A stretch of 64,000 nt of DNA from positions 1 to 64,000 of IMG/VR virus record IMGVR_UViG_3300046616_000603, one strand, 5' to 3'. How positions within the stretch are numbered: the stretch's first letter is position 1; every line of letters begins with the position of its first letter. Of the stretch, positions 22,230 to 29,683 are shown piece after piece. The notes under the pieces are model-generated. The model was not told the DNA's origin, did not search any database, and worked only from the letters and a program-made list of their open reading frames with translations. The stretch comes from a virus. The translations under genes were made by a program, and so were the position numbers.

Positions 22230-22290
22230 TCAGTTGGGCAAACGCAAACCGACAGGCCGAATTCGCAGTACCGCAAAGGAGCCACCGTGA
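22138..22290 (+). CDS. Zinc-ribbon protein (50 aa), GTG start
   Basis: Reads NGQDWAQCARCSRRRMGDWV and then 'CRDCVFDQLGKRKPTG'; two CxxC pairs form a zinc ribbon. Its TGA overlaps the GTG of the antirepressor gene (GTGA), as expected for this operon. It overlaps the RHH-like gene by 92 bp in another frame, so either the overlap is real or a 1-nt shift has separated one longer gene into two frames. Confidence 0.55.
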   Translation: MNGQDWAQCARCSRRRMGDWVARRCRDCVFDQLGKRKPTGRIRSTAKEPP

Positions 22291-22985
22291 ACTTGATTGA
22301 TGCAAAGATCGAATTGACCATGACCAGCCGCGACGTAGCCGTCGCGGTCGGCAGCCCACATGACAGCGTGCTGAAAACCGTGCGCCGGCTGATCGCGGAG
22401 GGTGTCGTTTTTGGGAACGAAGCCCCTTATGTGCACCCGCAGAACGGCCAGACCTACGCCGAGTTTCACCTTAATTATCGCGACACCATGATCGTCGCAT
22501 CGGGCTACAGCGCGAAGCTGCGCGCTCGCGTGATTGATCGCTGGCTCGAACTTGAGCGCATGGCACGGCCAGTGCGTCCCGAGCTGCCCCAGACCTTCGC
22601 TCAGGCACTTCGTCTGGCTGCCGAACAGGCTGAGGTAATCGAACAACAGCAGGCCGCCCTGGCCGAAGCAGCACCGAAGATCGAATTTGCAGAGGCCGTG
22701 CGCAACGTGGATGGCCTGTGCACATTCGAGCAGATCGCCAAGTCGCTGGGTATCGGTCGCAACAAGATGATCGCGCAGCTGAAAGCCGACGAGGTCTTGC
22801 AGGCAAACCGCATGCCGTACCAGCGCTACATCGATCGTGGCTACTTCGAGGTGATCGAGCAGACGCCGTGGACCGATTCGCAGGGTGCGACGCATCCGTG
22901 TTTCAGCACGCGCGTTACCGGCGCTGGCCAGGTGTGGCTGGCGCGGCGTTTCGCGAAAGTCGATGCGTCCGTCGTGCACCACTGA
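22287..22985 (+). CDS. Phage antirepressor (Rha-like plus KilAC)
   Basis: 232 aa, GTG start. Residues about 5-95 are a Rha-type regulatory domain ('MTSRDVAVAVGSPHDSVLKT', 'QTYAEFHLNYRDTMIVASGY', 'RVIDRWLELE'). Residues about 135-225 are a KilAC/ANT domain ('NVDGLCTFEQIAKSLGIGRN', 'RYIDRGYFEVIE', 'TRVTGAGQVWLARRF'). Such proteins bind or antagonise repressors and promote lytic growth. Together with the frameshifted ORF6N gene it suggests the phage had two antirepressor-type genes. Confidence 0.9.
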   Translation: MNLIDAKIELTMTSRDVAVAVGSPHDSVLKTVRRLIAEGVVFGNEAPYVHPQNGQTYAEFHLNYRDTMIVASGYSAKLRARVIDRWLELERMARPVRPELPQTFAQALRLAAEQAEVIEQQQAALAEAAPKIEFAEAVRNVDGLCTFEQIAKSLGIGRNKMIAQLKADEVLQANRMPYQRYIDRGYFEVIEQTPWTDSQGATHPCFSTRVTGAGQVWLARRFAKVDASVVHH

Positions 22986-23033
22986 ATCCGGGATGCCGCG
23001 CCCCGTTGCGCGCGGCCTTTGAAAGTCGAAAAC

Positions 23034-23327
23034 ATGAAGAAAAGTCTGTTGATCGCAGCACTGCTGGCCGTCGCGCTGGCGCAAGTTCAAGCGAGCGCCG
23101 TCACGGTCATCGCTGCTCATCCCGCCGTCGCGGCGCGCGCTGCGCCTGCCAGCCGCGCTGCGACGCCAGCTCGCCAGGCTACGGCTCCGGCGCGCCCGTC
23201 CACGACGACGGCCGCCGCGCCGCTGCCGCGCCCAGCAGAGATTCACCCGGCGCCGGCCTTCGTGCCGCGCCCGCCCACCAGCACCTCGTCGGACTGCGAC
23301 AAGAAAAACAAGGATTGCAAGAAGTAA
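23034..23327 (+). CDS. Secreted Ala/Pro-rich protein (97 aa)
   Basis: Signal peptide MKKSLLIAALLAVALAQVQA, then low-complexity Ala/Pro/Arg/Thr (AAPASRAATPARQATAPARP) and a Lys/Cys tail (SSDCDKKNKDCKK). Probably periplasmic. The two C-terminal Cys could form a disulphide. SD is weak. Function unknown; unusual for an early gene because it is exported. Confidence 0.6.
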   Translation: MKKSLLIAALLAVALAQVQASAVTVIAAHPAVAARAAPASRAATPARQATAPARPSTTTAAAPLPRPAEIHPAPAFVPRPPTSTSSDCDKKNKDCKK

Positions 23328-23446
23328 TGGCGGCGCAACCGAGACAAGAGCAGGGCGCTGAGCCGTTGCCGATTGAGCCGGGCCACGTCATGGCGCGGGA
23401 GCACTACGAACGAATGGCACGCGAGGCCGCAGCACAGCAGAAATAG
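23327..23446 (+). CDS. Hypothetical 39-aa protein
   Basis: MAAQPRQEQGAEPLPIEPGH then VMAREHYERMAREAAAQQK. Its ATG overlaps the previous stop (TAATG). Charged, helical, unrecognised. Confidence 0.5.
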   Translation: MAAQPRQEQGAEPLPIEPGHVMAREHYERMAREAAAQQK

Positions 23447-23450
23447 AAAA

Positions 23451-23469
23451 GGCCGCGTGGGGCGCGGCC
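23451..23469 (-). terminator. Minus-strand hairpin terminator
   Basis: Stem GGCCGCG/CGCGGCC followed on the minus strand by TTTTCTATTT. It would stop leftward transcription here although no minus gene ends nearby; on the plus strand it has no U-tract. Confidence 0.5.
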
Positions 23470-23491
23470 AGATCACTACCAGAGGAACTAC

Positions 23492-23704
23492 ATGTCCACA
23501 ATTTTACAACAGGGACCGGCGCCAGAACAAACTGGCTCGCCGGAAGCCACCGCCTTGCGCAAACTAAGCGTTTGGCGCAAGCGCGACCGCGACCACTTGG
23601 CCGACAAGAGCGACCGCGACGCCCAGCGCGCTGAGTTCCGTGCGCGCCAGGAGCTGCGCGGTGCCGCCGACGACCTCAACGCAGGAAAGGCGGCGCAACC
23701 ATGA
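23492..23704 (+). CDS. Hypothetical charged protein (70 aa)
   Basis: MSTILQQGPAPEQTGSPEAT, then a long charged helix (LSVWRKRDRDHLADKSDRDA). SD AGAGGA. ATGA overlap with the next gene. Not recognised. Confidence 0.6.
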   Translation: MSTILQQGPAPEQTGSPEATALRKLSVWRKRDRDHLADKSDRDAQRAEFRARQELRGAADDLNAGKAAQP

Positions 23705-24039
23705 CGCTCACGCTCCCGCGCGAGGATTCTCCTCGCTACCATCTGCTCGCCGCCTTGCGGCAAGGGCCTGGCACGTTCTATCAAGTCTGCGAGCGCGCGG
23801 GCATTGATATCGAAGACCAGCACGCCGAAGACAAGGCCCGCCTGAGCTTCGAGCGCTTGATCGGCGACTTCGTTCACATGACCGGCGTCACCTATTCGTT
23901 GACCGCCGAGGCGCGCGAGTCGTTCGGAGAGATCAAGCCGACACCGTCTGCGGGCGAAATCGCCGGACCGGCATTCCGTGGCATTTACGATCCGCGCACC
24001 GTGTTCATCACCCGCCGTCCTGAAGGAGCGCGTGTATGA
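23701..24039 (+). CDS. Hypothetical phage protein (112 aa)
   Basis: MTLTLPREDSPRYHLLAALR, then 'FYQVCERAGIDIED' and 'LIGDFVHMTGVTYSLTAEAR'. The middle reads like a small winged helix, which suggests DNA binding, but that is uncertain. Coupled by ATGA to the methyltransferase gene. Confidence 0.6.
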   Translation: MTLTLPREDSPRYHLLAALRQGPGTFYQVCERAGIDIEDQHAEDKARLSFERLIGDFVHMTGVTYSLTAEARESFGEIKPTPSAGEIAGPAFRGIYDPRTVFITRRPEGARV

Positions 24040-26444
24040 AGCGCGACGACTTCACCTTTGACCTTCAGTTGGACGGCAGCGCTGAGACTGCGCGTGCGCC
24101 AACTGCTGCCCACCCACCAGCGCGCCGCACGCCGCGTGCGCCGAAAATCCGAATCAAGCTCCCGCAACTGGACCTCGGCCACGAGCTCATCATCGACAAC
24201 TTCGCCGGTGGCGGTGGCACGAGCACAGGCTTGGAAGCGGCGTTCGGCCGACCGGTCGATATCGCTATCAATCACGATCCCGAAGCGCTGGCCATGCACG
24301 CCATCAACCACCCGCACACGAAGCACCTGTGCGAAAGCGTGTGGGACGTCGATCCGATCAAGGTCACGAACAACCAGCCCGTCGCACTGGTCTGGCTGTC
24401 TCCGGACTGCAAGCACTTCAGCAAGGCCAAGGGCGGCACGCCCGTGTCGAAGAATATTCGCGGCCTTGCCTGGGTGACGCTGCGCTGGGCGGCGAAATGC
24501 AAGCCCCGGGTCATCATGCTGGAAAACGTCGAGGAGTTCAAAACGTGGGGACCGCTGATGCTGGATGCCGAGGGTAACTGGCGCCCTGACCCCGCGAAGA
24601 AGGGTAAGACCTTCGAGAGCTTCCTGCGCCAGCTGCGCGGCCACGGCTACACGGTCGATTACCGTGAGCTGCGCGCCAGCGACTACAACACGCCGACGAT
24701 CCGTAAGCGCTTCTTCCTGGTGGCGCGCCGTGACGGCCTGCCGATCCAGTGGCCGGAAGCGACCAATGCCGCACCGACGTCGCAGGCCGTCGTCGCTGGC
24801 AAGCTCGCGCCGTGGCGCACGGCCGCCGAGTGCATCGACTGGTCGATCCCATGCCCCTCGATCTTCGAGCGCAAGCGCCCGCTGGCCGACGCCACGATGC
24901 GCCGCATCGCCAAGGGCATCATGCGCTACGTCGTCGACGCGGCCCAGCCGTTCATCGTAGGGCAGGGCGGCCCGATCTACTCGGGCAAGCCGGTTTCTGC
25001 CGACCAGCCGTTCGGCACCATGACTACGGAAAATCACCGCGCCGTCGTCGTGCCCAGCATCGTACCTGTGACGCACCAGGGTGCCGACCGAAGCGAATCC
25101 GTGCACGAGCCATTCCGTACCATCACCGGCGCGCAGCGTGGCGAGAAGGCGCTGGCCACCGCCACTATGGTGCAGGTCGGATATGGCGAACGCGCGGCTC
25201 GATACCGGTGCGGCGCCTGCGGCGAGGACTTCGAAGATAAGCACGCGACCGGCGCCGGCGGTCTTGCGCCTGCAGAGTGCCCGGCGTGCGGAGAGGAAGC
25301 GCGAATTACCCTGATTTCCGCTCCGCAGCAGCCGCGCGCGCTCGACATCGAGAAGCCGATGGGCACCGTTGTTGCGGGCGCCGGAAAGGCGGCGCTGGTG
25401 ACGGCGTTCTTGAACGAGCACGCCAACTCCAGCAACCAGCGCACGATGCCCGCCGATGAGCCGCTGCGCACCATCTGCGCTCAGGTCAAGGGCGGCCACT
25501 TCAGCGCTGTGTCCGCCACACTGGTGGGCGTGGGCGGTCGCGCCGGTGATAGTCGCCCACGCAGCGCGGACGAACCTGCCGCGACGGTCACGGCCAAAGG
25601 CGATACTGCGCTTGTAACCGCGCATATCCAGCGCGACATGGGTATGAGCGTGGGCCATCCGGCCGACGTGCCGATGGGGACCGTCATGCCTGGCGGCGGT
25701 GGGAAGTCGGCGCTGGTCACGGCGCACATCACCAAGTTTCGCACAGGCGCGACCGGCAGCGACATGAACGAGCCCATCCCAACTATCACCGCAGGACCGA
25801 AGGAAAATCCGGCCGGCGCGCCTCACGCATTGGGTATCGTGACCGCTCACATCGAGGCCATGTATTCGCAGAAGGGCGATGAATCTCGCGGCCAGGATGC
25901 GCGTGAGCCGATCAAGACCGTGACGGCAAGCGCCCGGCATGCGGTGATGACGAGCAGCCTTGTGAAGTTGCGGGGCACCAGCAGCACAGCGGGAATGGAT
26001 GAACCGCTGCACACAGTCAGCGCTGGCGGCCAGCACCACACCGAGGTTCGCGCATTCCTGGTGAAGTACTACGGCACCGACCAGGACCCGCGTCTTGAAG
26101 AGCCGCTGCACACCGTGACAACGAAGGACCGCTACGGACTGGTGACGATTCAGGGCGTGGACTACCAGATCGTCGATATCGGCCTACGCATGTTGGAGCC
26201 GGCCGAGCTTTACCGCGCGCAGGGCTTCCCGGCCGACTACGTGATCAAGGAAATCCCGGACCCGGAACTGCTGTTCAAGGATGGGCACCAGGCCGACGGT
26301 GATCCCTTGCTGCTGCCGCGAGTGGCGCTGACGAAGTCGGCCCAGGTGCGCATGTGCGGCAACAGCGTCTGCCCGCCGCTGTCCGAGGCGCTGATCCGCG
26401 CCAACTTCACGCACGAGCGTGAGATGGGGATGGTGGCGGCGTGA
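24036..26444 (+). CDS. C5-cytosine DNA methyltransferase with repeat-expanded recognition region
   Basis: 802 aa. Motif I is FAGGGGTSTG (56-65), the catalytic Cys125 sits in 'SPDCKHFS', motif VI is ENVEEF, and motif VIII 'ELRASDYNTPTIRKRFFLVA'. The C-terminal motifs IX/X are 'RMLEPAELYRAQGFP' and 'CGNSV'. Between them about 400 residues carry roughly ten copies of a unit like 'ADEPxxTVTxxxxxALVTAH'. A zinc ribbon (CGACGEDF...CPACGEE) is inserted near residue 390. It probably shields phage DNA from host restriction. ATGA with the gene upstream. Confidence 0.9.
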   Translation: MKRDDFTFDLQLDGSAETARAPTAAHPPARRTPRAPKIRIKLPQLDLGHELIIDNFAGGGGTSTGLEAAFGRPVDIAINHDPEALAMHAINHPHTKHLCESVWDVDPIKVTNNQPVALVWLSPDCKHFSKAKGGTPVSKNIRGLAWVTLRWAAKCKPRVIMLENVEEFKTWGPLMLDAEGNWRPDPAKKGKTFESFLRQLRGHGYTVDYRELRASDYNTPTIRKRFFLVARRDGLPIQWPEATNAAPTSQAVVAGKLAPWRTAAECIDWSIPCPSIFERKRPLADATMRRIAKGIMRYVVDAAQPFIVGQGGPIYSGKPVSADQPFGTMTTENHRAVVVPSIVPVTHQGADRSESVHEPFRTITGAQRGEKALATATMVQVGYGERAARYRCGACGEDFEDKHATGAGGLAPAECPACGEEARITLISAPQQPRALDIEKPMGTVVAGAGKAALVTAFLNEHANSSNQRTMPADEPLRTICAQVKGGHFSAVSATLVGVGGRAGDSRPRSADEPAATVTAKGDTALVTAHIQRDMGMSVGHPADVPMGTVMPGGGGKSALVTAHITKFRTGATGSDMNEPIPTITAGPKENPAGAPHALGIVTAHIEAMYSQKGDESRGQDAREPIKTVTASARHAVMTSSLVKLRGTSSTAGMDEPLHTVSAGGQHHTEVRAFLVKYYGTDQDPRLEEPLHTVTTKDRYGLVTIQGVDYQIVDIGLRMLEPAELYRAQGFPADYVIKEIPDPELLFKDGHQADGDPLLLPRVALTKSAQVRMCGNSVCPPLSEALIRANFTHEREMGMVAA

Positions 26445-26446
26445 GC

Positions 26447-26854
26447 TTAGCCTTCGTCAGGAATGTTATAGGCGTTTCTCAACTGGATCATTGCGGGATT
26501 GATGCAGTCAACACAGCCAAACCAGTCACTTCCTCGAAGCGAGTTGGTGTTCCAGTTGCAACCCATTTCGTCTGGCGCGTGCCAGTGGATTTCTGCAAAT
26601 ACGGCGTCGCGGCAATCTTCGCAGGCTGCCGCTGCAGTACTAATCAGTCTCTGCAAGTCAGTCTTCGCTCGAATGGTCTTGCCGTTCTTGTCGCGCGATG
26701 CCTCGTAATGCTGTACCCAGTCTGCCTTCGCGCTGTCTTCATCCGGAAAGCTAATTGGGGAGCTGCTGATCGCAAGTGGCTTGTGGTCATGCACGAGAGT
26801 CACCCAAACCCATCGACCATCGGTGTCTTGAATGACTTTGTAGTTCGAATCCAT
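26447..26854 (-). CDS. Reversed soluble protein (135 aa), moron-like
   Basis: MDSNYKVIQDTDGRWVWVTL, then a Cys-containing region ('AAAACEDCRDAVFAEIHWHA' and 'WFGCVDCINPAMIQL'); two CxxC pairs suggest metal binding. It reads against the rightward operon, ending 2 bp after the methyltransferase stop and starting 32 bp from the next plus gene. SD GGAGG. AT-richer than its neighbours, with its own extended -10 promoter. Function unknown. Confidence 0.75.
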   Translation of the reverse strand: MDSNYKVIQDTDGRWVWVTLVHDHKPLAISSSPISFPDEDSAKADWVQHYEASRDKNGKTIRAKTDLQRLISTAAAACEDCRDAVFAEIHWHAPDEMGCNWNTNSLRGSDWFGCVDCINPAMIQLRNAYNIPDEG

Positions 26855-26878
26855 AACGCCTCCGTTATTAAAAAGGCA

Positions 26879-26887
26879 AATATATCA
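26879..26887 (-). promoter_or_regulatory. Extended -10 promoter of reversed gene at 26854
   Basis: Minus strand TGA-TATATT, with the T opposite the A of the ATG at 26887. The hexamer is 26884-26879; the start would be near 26872, leaving a short leader with GGAGG before the ATG at 26854. Confidence 0.6.
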
Positions 26888-27309
26888 TGATCTATGACCT
26901 CTCCCGCGCGGAGCGCCAGCACCGCGCCATCCAAAACGAAAAGCCCGGCCCGGTTCACCAGGTGAAGCGCTGCGCATGCGGCGCCAAAGTCACCGCGCGC
27001 CAACTGGGCCAGCACGGCAAGTGCGAGCACTGCCGCCTGACGGCCGGCCTCGCCGAAGGCGACCTCGACAAGCTGCGGCACATGCTCGGCGCAACGGCGC
27101 ACGACTCGAAATCGCACTGGGGCTTCCGCAACCACTACCTGTGCAACGTCCAGGACCGCGCGGCGATGGAGCGCTTGGTTGCGGCCGGCCTGGCGCGCGC
27201 CGGCGAGCAGCTGCTGCGCACGCAGTATTTCCACGCGACGCGAGACGGCTTCCGCGCCGCAGGCCTTGATCGTGCCGGCATCGCCCGTGCGCTGGAGGCT
27301 GTACTGTGA
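26887..27309 (+). CDS. Hypothetical zinc-ribbon protein (140 aa)
   Basis: MIYDLSRAERQHRAIQNEKP. Residues about 30-55 are a zinc ribbon ('KRCACGAKVTARQ' and 'GKCEHCRL'), then a compact helical domain ('HWGFRNHYLCNVQDRAAMER', 'EQLLRTQYFHATRDGFRAAG'). Unrecognised. Its TGA overlaps the GTG of the PAPS-reductase-like gene. Confidence 0.7.
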   Translation: MIYDLSRAERQHRAIQNEKPGPVHQVKRCACGAKVTARQLGQHGKCEHCRLTAGLAEGDLDKLRHMLGATAHDSKSHWGFRNHYLCNVQDRAAMERLVAAGLARAGEQLLRTQYFHATRDGFRAAGLDRAGIARALEAVL

Positions 27310-28535
27310 ATCAGGCCGATATCTTCGCAGTCGGCTCCACGCGGCTGCAGATGACTGACTCCATCGAGATGACGATCCAGTCGCTGTTGGCCTACGGCGC
27401 TTCGCACGATCACTGGGGCATCGCCTGGTCGGGTGGCAAGGACAGCAGCGCCACGCTGACACTGGTGATGTGGCTGCTAGATACCGGCCGCGTGCCGCGC
27501 CCGAAGACCCTGACTGTGTTTTACGCGGACACGCGGCAGGAGCTGCTGCCGCTGGCGCACGCCGCTAGCCAGATCATTGACGAGTTGCGCGAGCGCGGCA
27601 TTCAGGTCGAGATCGTCATGGCGCCGATGGATAAGCGCTTCATGGTTTACATTCTCGGGCGCGGTGTGCCGCCGCCAAACAACAACACGCTGCGCTGGTG
27701 CACACGGCAAATCAAGATCGACCCAATGCAGCACGCGCTGGAACAGCGGCTGGCCGAGCTGGACGGCCAAGTGCTGATGATCACCGGCGTCCGCCAAGGT
27801 GAGAGCGCCATCCGCGACCAGCGCATCGAGATGAGCTGTAGCAAGGACGGAGCTGAATGCGGGCAGGGGTGGTATCAAAAGGTGCTGCCCGAAGCGAAGG
27901 GCTTGCGCGGCCGACTCGCCACGTTGGCGCCGCTGCTGCACTGGCGCGTCTGCCACGTGTGGGAATGGCTGCGCCACTGGGCGCCCGGTGCGGAGTTTGG
28001 CGACTGGAGCACGGCCGCTATCGCCGAGGCTTACGGCGGCGACGAGGCCGAAGAGATCAATGCGCGCACCGGCTGCACGGGTTGCCCGTTGGTCGACACC
28101 GATATGGCGCTGGACAACATCCTGACGAACCCGCGATGGGCCTACTTGGCACCACTCAAGCGCATCAAACCGCTGTGGCGAGAGCTGCGGTTGCCGCGGC
28201 ACCGCCTTCGCAAAGCTGGGCTGGAGATCCTGAAAAGCGGAAAGGCTGCGGCAAATCCGCAGCGCATGGGACCGCTGACCTTTGAGGCGCGGCTGATGGG
28301 TTTGAGTACGATCCTCGCCATTCAGAACGAGGTGAACGATGCTGCGCGCGCCCAGCGCCGGCCAGAGGTGGACCTGATCAACCCCGAGGAAGAGGCGCGC
28401 ATCCGCGAGTTGATCGCACTGGAGACCTGGCCGGACGGCTGGGATGGCGACGAACCTCTGGCTACGACCATTATGGATACGGTCTACGCCAATGGCGCCG
28501 TGCAGCCGCTGTTGTTCTCGGAGGCTGATTCGTGA
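27306..28535 (+). CDS. PAPS-reductase/DndC-like PP-loop protein
   Basis: 409 aa, GTG start. The PP-loop SGGKDS (42-47) in 'WGIAWSGGKDSSATLTL' binds ATP. 'TLRWCTRQIKIDP', 'ITGVRQGES' and 'RTGCTGCPL' give the conserved Cys set of phosphoadenosine phosphosulphate reductase and DndC-like proteins, the latter able to hold an Fe-S cluster. The family covers sulphate reduction and DNA phosphorothioation; in phages its role is unsettled. The setting between two DNA methyltransferase genes favours nucleic-acid modification, but dndB/D/E homologues are absent here. Confidence 0.8.
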   Translation: MNQADIFAVGSTRLQMTDSIEMTIQSLLAYGASHDHWGIAWSGGKDSSATLTLVMWLLDTGRVPRPKTLTVFYADTRQELLPLAHAASQIIDELRERGIQVEIVMAPMDKRFMVYILGRGVPPPNNNTLRWCTRQIKIDPMQHALEQRLAELDGQVLMITGVRQGESAIRDQRIEMSCSKDGAECGQGWYQKVLPEAKGLRGRLATLAPLLHWRVCHVWEWLRHWAPGAEFGDWSTAAIAEAYGGDEAEEINARTGCTGCPLVDTDMALDNILTNPRWAYLAPLKRIKPLWRELRLPRHRLRKAGLEILKSGKAAANPQRMGPLTFEARLMGLSTILAIQNEVNDAARAQRRPEVDLINPEEEARIRELIALETWPDGWDGDEPLATTIMDTVYANGAVQPLLFSEADS

Positions 28536-28536
28536 A

Positions 28537-28845
28537 TCACTGCTTCATGTATGCGGCTATCGCTACTACCAGTGCAAAAAATGATACGACGGCAGCGAAG
28601 GCTGCTGCCCGTACCGACGCGGCCGATGACTTAGCCGCAGCTTCCGCTGCGGCGACTCCTCGCTCCGCAATTTCATCTTGTTTGTTTGATGCTGCCAATC
28701 GCTCGTCGCGCTCCGCAACTTCGAGCCAAGCGAGCATGTATTGCCGCTGCATTATGTCGGTGACCAATTGGACCGCAGCCTTAGTGCCTGAGATTCCCCT
28801 GTGCTCACATTGTTCTGCATATGGATTGTCGTTGCGCCGAATCAT
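28537..28845 (-). CDS. Reversed small membrane protein (102 aa), moron-like
   Basis: MIRRNDNPYAEQCEHRGISG, a charged helical middle ('RQYMLAWLEVAERDERLAAS') and one C-terminal membrane span ('AAFAAVVSFFALVVAIAAYM'). The tail-anchored topology differs from the two-span reversed genes. The stop is 1 bp past the PAPS-like stop and the start is 30 bp from the next plus gene. SD AGAGG. Function unknown; own promoter suggests expression in the lysogen. Confidence 0.7.
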   Translation of the reverse strand: MIRRNDNPYAEQCEHRGISGTKAAVQLVTDIMQRQYMLAWLEVAERDERLAASNKQDEIAERGVAAAEAAAKSSAASVRAAAFAAVVSFFALVVAIAAYMKQ

Positions 28846-28867
28846 GTTGCCTCTGCGTAAAAGTAGG

Positions 28868-28876
28868 ATCGTACCA
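28868..28876 (-). promoter_or_regulatory. Extended -10 promoter of reversed gene at 28845
   Basis: Minus strand TGG-TACGAT with hexamer 28873-28868; the T lies opposite the A of the ATG at 28876, the same placement as at 5201, 6360 and 26887. The leader is about 16 nt and carries AGAGG. Confidence 0.5.
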
Positions 28877-29322
28877 TGATGCGCCGCACTCCCATGAAGC
28901 CCGGCAATGCACCGATGAAGCGGACCGCGTTCGCGCGCAGCGAGCGCATCGAAGCCCGGGAGGTGGCGAAGACCACCACCAAGGTTGCCCGCGCACGCGG
29001 CCTCAAGTCCAAAGGCCCGAAGATGACGCCGATCCGCAAAGCCGCGCGTGGACAGGACTGCACGATCCAGTTGGAAGGCGTCTGCAACCGCGACCCGGCC
29101 ACGTCCGTGCTTTGCCACAGCAACGCGCTGGCGGACGGCAAGGGCATGGGCCTCAAAGCTCCTGATACTGCCGCCGCAATCGGCTGCAGCGCCTGCCACG
29201 ACGTGCTGGACGGCCGGCGCCCACGTCCAGCCTGGCTGACGAAAGCGGCCGTCGATTTGGCATTCCGCGCCGGCGTGTCGCTTACTCACCAATTTTTACG
29301 CATGAAGGGACTGATCGAATGA
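28876..29322 (+). CDS. DUF1364 nuclease-like protein
   Basis: 148 aa. A basic N-terminal tail (RTPMKPGNAPMKRTAFARSE) is followed by a DUF1364 domain: 'GQDCTIQLEGVCNRDPATSV', 'DGKGMGLKAPDTAAAIGCSA', 'CHDVLDGRR'. The Cys/His layout resembles HNH-type nucleases found in the nin region of lambdoid phages. Probably a structure-specific or recombination nuclease. ATGA overlap with the DUF1064 gene. Confidence 0.8.
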   Translation: MMRRTPMKPGNAPMKRTAFARSERIEAREVAKTTTKVARARGLKSKGPKMTPIRKAARGQDCTIQLEGVCNRDPATSVLCHSNALADGKGMGLKAPDTAAAIGCSACHDVLDGRRPRPAWLTKAAVDLAFRAGVSLTHQFLRMKGLIE

Positions 29323-29666
29323 TGCAACGACATGTTCAGGCGCTCGGCCGGTTGAAGGTCGGCGCCATGAACAAAACCGAACAGGTATACGCCAACACGC
29401 TGGAGCTGCGCCGGCGCGCTGGCGAGGTGGTCTGGTTCAAGTTCGAGGGCATCAAATTTCGACTCGCGGACAACACGTTCTACACGCCCGATTTCATTGT
29501 GATGCTGGCCAGTGGCGCACTGGAGGCACACGAAGTGAAAGGGCATTGGCAGGACGATGCCCGCGCCAAGATCAAGATCGCTGCCGACATGTACCCATTG
29601 CAGTTTATCGCCGTCCAGCCTCTACCGAAGAAGGCGGGCGGCGGCTGGAACATTGAACAATTTTAG
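29319..29666 (+). CDS. DUF1064 PD-(D/E)xK endonuclease-like protein
   Basis: 115 aa. 'KTEQVYANTLELRRRAGEVV', 'FYTPDFIVMLASGALEAHEV' and 'KGHW' give the PDx...ExK catalytic pattern of DUF1064/VRR-like nucleases, probably acting on branched DNA. Could serve as a Holliday-junction resolvase alongside the endonuclease VII-like gene. An internal ATG (MNKTEQ, residue 17) is a possible start. Confidence 0.8.
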   Translation: MMQRHVQALGRLKVGAMNKTEQVYANTLELRRRAGEVVWFKFEGIKFRLADNTFYTPDFIVMLASGALEAHEVKGHWQDDARAKIKIAADMYPLQFIAVQPLPKKAGGGWNIEQF

Positions 29667-29683
29667 AAAATTACGGAGAAATA

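Noticed and set aside
23985-26111. 708-codon minus frame opposite the cytosine methyltransferase
   Set aside because: Antisense shadow; no domain and no ribosome site, while the plus strand encodes all methylase motifs.
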